Below the pieces are notes generated by a model. That model ran no database searches, was not told the origin of the DNA, and was given only the letters and a program-made list of their open reading frames with translations. Of a DNA stretch of 20,449 bases, positions 1 to 5,517 are shown piece after piece (the stretch's first letter is position 1; every line of letters begins with the position of its first letter). This DNA comes from RGIG3009 sp964389495 (lineage in GTDB: Bacteria; Bacillota; Clostridia; Oscillospirales; Acutalibacteraceae): assembly GCA_964389495.1 (NCBI GenBank), contig CAYMDU010000024.1:1-20449 (forward strand), written 5' to 3'. The translations under genes and the position numbers were made by a program.

Positions 1-2030
1 AGACCGTCGGTGTAGTCGGGGGCCATCCCCGAAGCATAGGCTTCCAGTGCATGGGTTACGGCGTCGATGCCCGAAGCCGCTGTTAGACCGCGAGGAGCCG
101 ACATGTGGAAATCGGTATCGATAATGGCCATGTTCGGCAACAGCTGATAGTCGGCCAGCGGATATTTCACGCCGGTTTGCTCGTCGGTGATAACGGCAAA
201 CGGTGTCACTTCGGAACCGGTACCGGCCGAGGTGGGTACCGCGATGAAATAGGCTTTTTCGCCCATCTTCGGGAAGGTGTATACTCTCTTGCGGATATCG
301 ATAAAGCGCATGGCCATGTCCATGAAGTCGGCTTCGGGATGTTCATACATCACCCACATGATTTTGCCGGCATCCATGGCGCTGCCGCCGCCGAGAGCAA
401 TGATGGTGTCGGGTTTGAAAGCCGCCATTTGTGCGGCGCCTTCTTTGGCGCAAGCCAATGTCGGGTCGGGTGCGACATTAAAGAAGGTGGTGTGCACAAT
501 GCCCATTTCGTCCAGTTTGTCGGTGATCGGCTTGGTGTAGCCGTTTTCGTACAGGAATTGGTCGGTTACGATGAAAGCGCGTTTCTTGCCCATCACCGTT
601 TTCAGTTCGTCCAAAGCCACCGGCAGGCAGCCTTTCTTAATGTACACCTTCTCCGGCGCGCGGAACCAAAGCATGTTCTCCCTTCTTTCTGCCACGGTTT
701 TAATGTTGATCAAATGTTTCACACCGACATTTTCGCTTACCGAGTTGCCGCCCCAAGAACCGCAACCCAGCGTGAGCGAAGGAGCCAGTTTGAAATTGTA
801 CAAATCGCCGATGCCGCCGTGTGCCGAAGGCGTGTTCACCAGCACGCGGCAGGTCTTCATGCGGGCTTCGAACTCCGCCAGCTTGTCTTTTTCGGTGATT
901 TCGTTCAGGTACACCGATGAGGTGTGACCGTAGCCGCCGTCGGCCACCAGATGCTCGGCTTTGTTCAGCGCGTCGCCGAAATCTTTGGCCTTGTACATGG
1001 CCAACACCGGCGACAGTTTTTCGTGAGCAAACTCTTCGCTCAATTCCACGCTTTCGACTTCGCCAATCAAAATTTTGGTGCCGGCCGGCACGGTTACGCC
1101 CGACAGTTCGGCAATGCGCGCGGCCGATTGACCGACGATTTTGGCATTCAATGCGCCGTTAATCAAAATGGTTTTCCGCACCTTTTCGGTTTCCTGCGGA
1201 TTCAGGAAATAGCAACCGCGGGCCGCAAATTCCTGCTTTACGGCGTCGTACACCTTTTCCAGCACAATCACCGACTGCTCGGAAGCGCAAATCATGCCGT
1301 TGTCAAAGGTCTTGGAATGAATGATGGAGCTGACCGCCAGCAAAATGTCGGCGGTGTCGTCGATAATCGCGGGGGTGTTGCCGGCGCCGACACCCAGTGC
1401 CGGTTTGCCGCTGGAATAGGCGGCTTTCACCATGCCGGGGCCGCCGGTTGCCAAGATGATGTCGGCTTCTTTCATCAACAGGTTGGTCATTTCCAGGCTG
1501 GGCACATCGATCCAATCGATGATGCCTTCCGGTGCGCCTGCCGCCACAGCGGCTTCCAGCACCAACTTGGCCGCGGCAATCGTGCTGTTCTTGGCACGGG
1601 GGTGAGGAGAAATGATGATGGCATTGCGTGTTTTTAATGCCAGCAGGCATTTGAAAATGGCGGTGGACGTGGGGTTGGTGGTGGGGATAACCGCTGCCAC
1701 CACGCCAATCGGTTCGGCAATCTTGCGAATACCGTAGGCTTTGTCTTCTTCGATGACACCGCAGGTTTTCACATTCTTATATGCATTATAAATGTATTCC
1801 GACGCATAGTTGTTTTTGATGACCTTGTCTTCCACAACACCCATGCCCGTTTCCTCTACCGCCAGCTTGGCCAACGGAATACGCGCCTTGTTGGCTGCCG
1901 ACGCGGCCGCCAGGAAAATCTTGTCGACCTGCTCTTGGGTGTAGGTGGCATATTGCTTTTGTGCCTCGCGAACTCGGGCGATGGCCGCTTCCAGCTTTTC
2001 CACACCGTCTACAATCTCGTACGCTTTCAT
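1..2030 (-). CDS. adhE: Bifunctional acetaldehyde-CoA/alcohol dehydrogenase AdhE (3' end beyond window)
   Basis: AdhE reduces acetyl-CoA to acetaldehyde and then ethanol with two NADH, a main electron sink in fermentation; the family forms cytosolic filaments (spirosomes). The window holds 676 codons of a protein usually near 870, in one uninterrupted frame. The N-terminal aldehyde dehydrogenase domain (about residues 1-440) shows the catalytic-Cys motif FDNGMICASEQS with Cys248. The iron-dependent alcohol dehydrogenase domain follows, with GGGSAMD at 547-553 and IDAVTHALEAY, whose Asp656 and His660 match two of the four Fe ligands. The other two His ligands would lie beyond the left edge. 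The ATG at 2030 has an AAGGAGG ribosome binding site seven bases upstream. The gene stands alone behind a LysR gene, and a Rex-like operator lies about 55-70 bases upstream of the start. Confidence 0.96.
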   Translation of the reverse strand, partial: MKAYEIVDGVEKLEAAIARVREAQKQYATYTQEQVDKIFLAAASAANKARIPLAKLAVEETGMGVVEDKVIKNNYASEYIYNAYKNVKTCGVIEEDKAYGIRKIAEPIGVVAAVIPTTNPTSTAIFKCLLALKTRNAIIISPHPRAKNSTIAAAKLVLEAAVAAGAPEGIIDWIDVPSLEMTNLLMKEADIILATGGPGMVKAAYSSGKPALGVGAGNTPAIIDDTADILLAVSSIIHSKTFDNGMICASEQSVIVLEKVYDAVKQEFAARGCYFLNPQETEKVRKTILINGALNAKIVGQSAARIAELSGVTVPAGTKILIGEVESVELSEEFAHEKLSPVLAMYKAKDFGDALNKAEHLVADGGYGHTSSVYLNEITEKDKLAEFEARMKTCRVLVNTPSAHGGIGDLYNFKLAPSLTLGCGSWGGNSVSENVGVKHLINIKTVAERRENMLWFRAPEKVYIKKGCLPVALDELKTVMGKKRAFIVTDQFLYENGYTKPITDKLDEMGIVHTTFFNVAPDPTLACAKEGAAQMAAFKPDTIIALGGGSAMDAGKIMWVMYEHPEADFMDMAMRFIDIRKRVYTFPKMGEKAYFIAVPTSAGTGSEVTPFAVITDEQTGVKYPLADYQLLPNMAIIDTDFHMSAPRGLTAASGIDAVTHALEAYASGMAPDYTDG

Positions 2031-2055
2031 TTTATCGTTCCTCCTTGATTGATTG

Positions 2056-2068
2056 GCTCACCGTGAGC
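2056..2068. repeat. Short palindrome in the adhE 5' untranslated region
   Basis: GCTCAC-C-GTGAGC is a perfect 6-bp dyad around one base, between the Rex-like operator and the adhE ribosome binding site. In RNA it could form a short hairpin; in DNA it could be a protein site. No family assignment is possible from the sequence. Confidence 0.4.
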
Positions 2069-2083
2069 ACCTTACCTGTGACT

Positions 2084-2101
2084 TTGTTAATATTTTAACA
2101 A
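2084..2101. promoter_or_regulatory. Rex-type redox operator overlapping the adhE -10
   Basis: TTGTTAATATTTTAACAA has perfect 7-bp arms (TTGTTAA/TTAACAA) around TATT. It fits the clostridial Rex consensus TTGTTAANNNNTTAACAA known upstream of adhE and other NADH-reoxidising genes. On the minus strand the palindrome contains TGTTAAAAT, an extended -10 with one mismatch to TATAAT, so bound Rex would sit on the promoter. Rex leaves DNA at a high NADH/NAD+ ratio, so ethanol formation would be induced when NADH builds up. The match is seen; the regulation is inferred. Confidence 0.85.
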
Positions 2102-2111
2102 ACTTTTTACC

Positions 2112-2142
2112 CACAGGGAATAACGAAAATGTTTACCCTGTG
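2112..2142. repeat. Inverted repeat CACAGGG-N17-CCCTGTG upstream of adhE
   Basis: Seven-base arms at 2112-2118 and 2136-2142 flank an AT-rich centre upstream of the Rex-like operator. The arm spacing is compatible with a dimeric regulator or a DNA loop. It may be a second control site for adhE; the regulator is unknown. Confidence 0.45.
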
Positions 2143-2161
2143 TTATCAAAAAAGATAACAC
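2140..2161. repeat. Inverted repeat GTGTTATC-A6-GATAACAC between the LysR gene and adhE
   Basis: Perfect 8-bp arms surround an A6 spacer, about 35 bases beyond the LysR stop codon. It could be a weak terminator stem for the LysR gene, but no clear U-tract follows on the minus strand. It is more like an operator; a 7-6-7 dyad would suit a CRP/FNR-type or LysR-type dimer. Which one cannot be decided here. Confidence 0.5.
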
Positions 2162-2195
2162 CCGAAAACCGGCTGTTTGCGCGCCCGGCTGTGCG

Positions 2196-3119
2196 TTACA
2201 AATACTTCCGCCGAGAGTCGCACAGTGCGGTGATGAATTGATTGTCGAGCGCGGTGAGTTTATAGTCCTTGCGGTATACCAGCATGTCTTTGTAGCGCTT
2301 TTGATTGTCTTTGCATTCGCGCTGAACCAGGCCGTATTTGTCCAGCAAATGCTGCGGTGCCGGCGACACCCACATGAAAGTTTCCGGGTTGCCGGACAGC
2401 AATTCAAACTGGCTGGCCCGTTCAAAAATGAAGATGCGGCGGTCGATGTTGTCGGGCAATTCTTCTTTTCGCACCCGCGCCATGGAAAGCGAGGGCACAT
2501 ACGGGTCGGCATGGGCAATCTCAATGTAGCTTGCCAAATCGTCGTAGGTGATTTCCGGTTTGGCGGCCAACGGGTTGGATGCGCTCATAATCAGGCGATA
2601 GGTGAACTCCGTGACCATTTCGTAGTTCAAGCCCTTTTCTTCCAACATGGATTTGAAAAACCGGTCGTAGTTTTCCGCATAGCGAATAATCCCCAAGCGG
2701 TAGTCGTGGTTGAGCAAATTGTTAATGGTGCGCTGCGAATTGGTTTCCTTGTAGAAAATTTCCGCCGGCTCTTTGGTGAGCCTTTTGGAAAATTCGGTGA
2801 ACGCTTCGGAAATGTAACACGCACGCGGCACCGAAATGGAAAATTTCTGTTTCTTTTGCGTGACGCCGCCTTTGTACAAATTTTCCAGCTGGTCCATCTG
2901 TTTGAGCAAGTCTTTGGCATAGCCCAAAAACTCCTCGCCCTCCGGCGTGAGAGTGACACCCTTGGCCGACCGTTCAAACAGCGAAACGCCGATGTCGGCT
3001 TCCAGTTCTTTGATGGAGCGGCTGAGGTTCGGCACGGCAACGAACAGCGTTTCCGACGCTTTGTTCAGCGAACCGGCTTTGGCCACTTCCACCGCATATT
3101 TTACATGCAGAATATTCAC
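2196..3119 (-). CDS. LysR-type transcriptional regulator
   Basis: This is a 307-aa DNA-binding regulator of normal LysR length. Residues 1-60 form the winged helix-turn-helix (KYAVEVAKAGSLNKASETL, then a recognition helix around NLSRSIKELEADIG and the wing LFERSAKGVTLTPEG). A linker helix and a periplasmic-binding-protein-like effector domain follow from about residue 90. Translation starts at GTG 3119, with AAAGGAG seven bases upstream. It is co-oriented with adhE, 165 bases away, so it could act on adhE or on itself; the effector is not predictable. Its promoter(s) appear to lie in the duplicated repeat upstream, giving a long structured 5' leader. Confidence 0.93.
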   Translation of the reverse strand: MNILHVKYAVEVAKAGSLNKASETLFVAVPNLSRSIKELEADIGVSLFERSAKGVTLTPEGEEFLGYAKDLLKQMDQLENLYKGGVTQKKQKFSISVPRACYISEAFTEFSKRLTKEPAEIFYKETNSQRTINNLLNHDYRLGIIRYAENYDRFFKSMLEEKGLNYEMVTEFTYRLIMSASNPLAAKPEITYDDLASYIEIAHADPYVPSLSMARVRKEELPDNIDRRIFIFERASQFELLSGNPETFMWVSPAPQHLLDKYGLVQRECKDNQKRYKDMLVYRKDYKLTALDNQFITALCDSRRKYL

Positions 3120-3163
3120 GGTATCTCTCCTTTCAAACGGCGGTGTGCGGTTTACCGACTTTT

Positions 3164-3270
3164 AAGGGCATTTTTGTGCCGTGGTTCAATTTGTCAACGG
3201 CACAGCGTGCCGTGGCGCGAAGCGCAAAGACTTGCACAGCAAGGATTTGTTGACATCGATTATACCACAA
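3164..3270. repeat. Structured intergenic repeat, copy 1
   Basis: This is the first of two tandem copies of a 107-bp unit (period 125 bp; about 103 of 107 bases identical by eye). A 7-bp outer stem, TGTCAAC (3192-3198) with GTTGACA (3249-3255), encloses three mini-hairpins: GGCAC-AGC-GTGCC, GCGC-GAA-GCGC and CTTGC-ACA-GCAAG. The end nearest the second copy carries TGTGGTATAAT on the minus strand, an extended -10. There is no coding potential with a ribosome binding site. No known family was recognised. Confidence 0.9.
3259..3264 (-). promoter_or_regulatory. Extended -10 in repeat copy 1
   Basis: TGTGGTATAAT reads towards the LysR gene on the minus strand. No good -35 is present 17 bases upstream, but the TGn extension may compensate. 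This is a candidate second start for the LysR transcript. Confidence 0.45.
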
Positions 3271-3288
3271 GCAAAAATGCTTGCTTGC

Positions 3289-3395
3289 AAGGGCATTTTT
3301 GTGCCGTGGTTCAATTTGTCAACGGCACAGCGTGCCGTGGCGCGAAGCGCAAAGACTTGCGAAGCAGGGATTTGTTGACATCTATTATACCACAA
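3289..3395. repeat. Structured intergenic repeat, copy 2
   Basis: This is the second copy of the 107-bp unit, with no indel against copy 1. The four differences fall in the third mini-hairpin (CTTGC-GAA-GCAGG here) and beside the -10. The stem change leaves a G-U pair if the plus strand is transcribed. Copy 2 contains two GCGAAGC or near-GCGAAGC cores; GCGAAGC is a sequence known for a very stable DNA mini-hairpin. The minus-strand -10 here has a matching -35, so this is the better promoter of the two. Confidence 0.9.
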
Positions 3396-3412
3396 AATGC
3401 GACAACAATCAA
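3384..3412 (-). promoter_or_regulatory. Promoter in repeat copy 2, likely for the LysR gene
   Basis: TTGATT, 17 bp, then TATAAT inside TGTGGTATAAT gives a strong extended -10 promoter on the minus strand. A transcript from here would run through both repeat copies before the LysR start at 3119, a leader of about 260 bases. Confidence 0.7.
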
Positions 3413-3462
3413 TTCCCACATTGCTGTTGCCGCCGATATTTTTTGCCGGGGACAACGGCACG

Positions 3463-3508
3463 AAAAAGCAGCCGCAAGCACCCGATGCGTTATCGGGTTG
3501 CTTGCGGC
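3463..3508 (-). terminator. Rho-independent terminator of the lipoprotein operon
   Basis: Minus-strand stem GCCGCAAGCAACCCGAT pairs with ATCGGGTGCTTGCGGC (one bulged A), loop AACGC, followed by TGCTTTTT. It begins six bases beyond the stop of the lipoprotein gene. The stretch 3396-3462 to its left shows only the LysR-side promoter. Confidence 0.88.
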
Positions 3509-3514
3509 CGTGAT

Positions 3515-4333
3515 TCAGAAAAGAAGGGACGCCAAATCCAGTGCGGGGAAATCGGCATAGCCTTCCGGCGGCTGCACCGTTACCGCCGTGCCCGGATTGT
3601 GATACACCAGCATGGCATCGACATCGGCCGACGCCGCCGTGGACACGCCGTTGTTGGTGAGCGTGGTATCCAGCGAAAACGACACATGGCTGTCGGACAC
3701 ATAGCCGCTTTCGGAAACGGTGATTTCAATTTGCACATCGCGGACGGTTGTGTTTTCCGCCGTGTTGCTGCCCGCCACGGTGGTGAGCACCGTGTTTTGC
3801 AATTCCGCATACACTTCGGAAAACGCTGCGCCATCCGGTGCCCAGGCCACGGTGCGACTGCCGTCTTGGTTGGTTTGCACCGCCGCATCGGCCAACATGG
3901 CCTGGGAAAACGACGGCAACAGGGCTTCGGCGGAAATCATGCCTGTTTTTTTCAGTTGCGCCGCGTCTGTTTTCAGATGTTGGCCGAACAGGGTGATATA
4001 CAGACAATCGCCTTCCTGATATGCCTTCATCTCGGCGGACATCCCCGCCATCGGCAAGGTGAGTTCCAGAGAGGATACCGGATTGTCTCCTTGCCGGCCG
4101 GCCGTTGTGATCTCGCAGGTGAGGGGCACCTCGGTGGTTACGCCGTCAACCGTGATGCGGCTGTTCAGCGCCAGCGTGGCAGCGGCCGAATCCAATGTGC
4201 CGGTTTTGCTCACGGCGTTGCCAACCAGGGTGTAGGCCGTGGCCTGCCGGCCAAACCGACACGCCGCGGTGCTTCCCACCAGCAACAGGGCCACCGCCAC
4301 TGCGGCCGCCCGCCGCCTTGTTGTTTGCTTCAT
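3515..4333 (-). CDS. Putative secreted lipoprotein of unknown function
   Basis: The gene encodes a 272-aa exported protein. It opens with a basic n-region (MKQTTRRR), a hydrophobic stretch AAAVAVALLLVGSTAAC and Cys25 in a lipobox-like setting (TAAC; Thr rather than Leu at -3). The mature part is rich in beta-prone repeats of Thr, Val and Ala and resembles LolA/LppX-like or DUF6612-like lipoproteins in general shape, but no family is firmly recognised. ATG 4333 is chosen because AGAGGGG lies eight bases upstream; the in-frame GTG at 4342 would leave almost no spacing. It starts five bases after the stop of the DUF3006-like gene, so the two are surely co-transcribed and probably translationally coupled. 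A strong terminator follows. Confidence 0.8.
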   Translation of the reverse strand: MKQTTRRRAAAVAVALLLVGSTAACRFGRQATAYTLVGNAVSKTGTLDSAAATLALNSRITVDGVTTEVPLTCEITTAGRQGDNPVSSLELTLPMAGMSAEMKAYQEGDCLYITLFGQHLKTDAAQLKKTGMISAEALLPSFSQAMLADAAVQTNQDGSRTVAWAPDGAAFSEVYAELQNTVLTTVAGSNTAENTTVRDVQIEITVSESGYVSDSHVSFSLDTTLTNNGVSTAASADVDAMLVYHNPGTAVTVQPPEGYADFPALDLASLLF

Positions 4334-4338
4334 GCTGT

Positions 4339-4518
4339 TCACCCCTCTTTCCTTATCACCGTGTACCCCTGCAACGGTTCATAATGCAACCATGTGCCCA
4401 CATCGGCGCCAATCGGCAACAGGGCCAATGCCACAAACACTTCCACCGTGCTGTTTGGTTCCCGCAAATAGGCATATTCGCCCTCGATGCGGGTTATGCA
4501 ATACTCTTTCGGTTCCAC
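4339..4518 (-). CDS. Small DUF3006-like protein
   Basis: The gene encodes 59 aa in a complete frame with GTG start 4518, preceded by AAGGAG at nine bases; an in-frame TGA just upstream excludes a longer form. The sequence (start EPKEYCITRIEGEYAYL, then a small beta-rich core with ALLPIGADVGTWLHY) matches the pattern of DUF3006 proteins: an IDRIEGDYAVL-like strand, then LLP and an (E/D)G-type turn. These are small beta-barrel-like proteins of unknown role. Its stop overlaps the ribosome binding site of the lipoprotein gene. A good promoter (4540-4568) lies directly upstream, which supports it as a real first gene of the operon. Confidence 0.78.
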   Translation of the reverse strand: MEPKEYCITRIEGEYAYLREPNSTVEVFVALALLPIGADVGTWLHYEPLQGYTVIRKEG

Positions 4519-4539
4519 ACACCATCACTCCTTATTGGT

Positions 4540-4568
4540 AGTGTACCAGAAACGGCACCGTTTCGCAA
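4540..4568 (-). promoter_or_regulatory. Promoter of the DUF3006-like/lipoprotein operon
   Basis: TTGCGA, 17 bp, TACACT on the minus strand with a TGG extension (TGGTACACT). The spacer is filled by the palindrome GAAACGG-CA-CCGTTTC. It is arranged back to back with the RpiR-gene promoter. Confidence 0.75.
4549..4564. promoter_or_regulatory. Palindromic operator candidate between -35 and -10
   Basis: GAAACGGCACCGTTTC has perfect 7-bp arms around CA and lies inside the promoter spacer of the DUF3006-like operon, a classical repressor position. The cognate regulator is unknown. Confidence 0.55.
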
Positions 4569-4575
4569 GTCTATC

Positions 4576-4604
4576 TTGACAGCCGGCACAAATTGTGATA
4601 ATAT
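4576..4604 (+). promoter_or_regulatory. Promoter of the RpiR/MFS operon
   Basis: A perfect TTGACA, 17 bp, TAATAT with TG one base before the -10 (TGATAATAT). It points at the RpiR gene start 50 bases downstream. Confidence 0.85.
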
Positions 4605-4633
4605 CATTCCTGACGAATATAACTTGATATTAT
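4598..4633. promoter_or_regulatory. Inverted-repeat operator candidate, probably RpiR self-site
   Basis: ATAATATCA (4598-4606) and TGATATTAT (4625-4633) are perfect 9-bp inverted arms 18 bases apart. The first arm covers the -10 and the second ends shortly before the ribosome binding site. RpiR regulators usually bind such repeats at their own operons, so autoregulation is inferred. Confidence 0.6.
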
Positions 4634-4654
4634 TTCAAAAAAGGAGGGCTCTGT

Positions 4655-5503
4655 ATGGCGGCCGATATTCTTGCCCGCATCAAAGCGGACTATCCGTTTT
4701 TGAGCCGGGTGGAAACCAAAATTGCGCGCTTGCTTTTGGAAAATCCGGCGGCTTTTATTAACTACACCGTCACCGAATTGGCCGGCACTGCCGGCGTGTC
4801 GCAAGGCAGCATCAACAATTTTGCCGGCAAATTTTGCGGCGGCGGATTCGCGCGCCTGAAATTGGAAATTGCGGCCGCTATCACCCACCAGCCGCCGGTT
4901 CCCTTTGCGTTGACAGATGCCTCGCAATCGCTGAAAGCGGCGCTGGAAGTGAAAATCAACGACACCCTGCTTGCCTGTCGCAGCACGGTGGAGCTGAACA
5001 GTGAAGACACCTTGCAGCGCGTAGCCACGCGCCTGCGGCAAGCCAAAAAAATTGAGATTTACGGTGTGCTCACTTCGGCCATTGTGGCGCAGGATTTGTG
5101 TTTTCAGCTGATTCAGCTGGGACTGCCGGCTTCGTATCTCAGCGATTCCCTGATGAGCGCCGTTTCCGCTTCGCTGCTGGACGAGAATTGCCTGATTGTG
5201 GCCATTTCCACTTCCGGTTCCACCAAAGAGGTGCTGGACACGGTGGAAATCGCCAAGCAGCACCGTGTGCCCGTGGTGTGCCTGACTGCCAACGGGTCTT
5301 CGCCGCTGGCACAGTTGTCCGACGATGTGTTGCTCACCGCCGCCGGCAATCCCACCGTGAGCGACCATGCGCGGCAAGTTCGGTTTTCGCAGTTGCTGTT
5401 GGCGGATACGCTGTGCGCCTATTTGTGTTCGGTTATGGATACCGACAGCCACGAGCAATATTACAAGTTGGAACAAATATTAAACTCTCACAGTGTGGAT
5501 TAA
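4655..5503 (+). CDS. MurR/RpiR-family transcriptional regulator (HTH plus SIS)
   Basis: The 282-aa protein has the length and order typical of the family. Residues 1-75 form the HTH_6 domain (KIARLLLENPAAFINYTVTEL, then AGVSQGSINNFAGKFCGGGF). About residues 120-255 form a SIS domain that binds phosphosugars (IEIYGVLTSAIVAQDL; then AISTSGSTKEVLDTVEIAK, the characteristic STSG(S/R)T strand-loop; then VVCLTANGSSPLAQLSD). ATG 4655 has an AAGGAGG site eight bases upstream. The MFS gene follows after 14 bases, so the regulator probably controls uptake of a phosphorylated or phosphorylatable sugar. An inverted repeat over its own -10 suggests self-control. The actual ligand is not predictable. Confidence 0.94.
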   Translation: MAADILARIKADYPFLSRVETKIARLLLENPAAFINYTVTELAGTAGVSQGSINNFAGKFCGGGFARLKLEIAAAITHQPPVPFALTDASQSLKAALEVKINDTLLACRSTVELNSEDTLQRVATRLRQAKKIEIYGVLTSAIVAQDLCFQLIQLGLPASYLSDSLMSAVSASLLDENCLIVAISTSGSTKEVLDTVEIAKQHRVPVVCLTANGSSPLAQLSDDVLLTAAGNPTVSDHARQVRFSQLLLADTLCAYLCSVMDTDSHEQYYKLEQILNSHSVD

Positions 5504-5517
5504 CGGAGGATCACGGT

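Noticed and set aside
105..920. Long plus-strand frames opposite adhE (also 924-1637)
   Set aside because: They are antisense to a complete, well-conserved AdhE frame, have His/Gly/Arg-biased composition and no ribosome binding site.
3192..3255. tRNA gene or integron attC site in the cloverleaf-like repeat
   Set aside because: Loops of three bases and the lack of any T-loop or CCA context exclude a tRNA. The outer stem TGTCAAC/GTTGACA fits the attC core RYYYAAC/GTTRRRY only partly, and no integrase or cassette structure is present.
3164..3395. CRISPR array
   Set aside because: There are only two long copies 125 bp apart with an 18-bp gap; unit and spacing do not fit, and there are no cas genes.
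3186..3461. 91-codon minus-strand frame across the tandem repeats
   Set aside because: Codons follow the hairpin repeats, there is no ribosome binding site, and promoters lie inside it.
2238..3560. 440-codon plus-strand frame
   Set aside because: It runs antisense through the LysR gene and into the repeats; composition is shadow-like and there is no start signal.
5098..5517. N-terminal extension of the MFS transporter (start at 5098)
   Set aside because: It is out of frame inside the RpiR gene, while ATG 5518 has a clear GGAGG and begins a typical transporter N-terminus.
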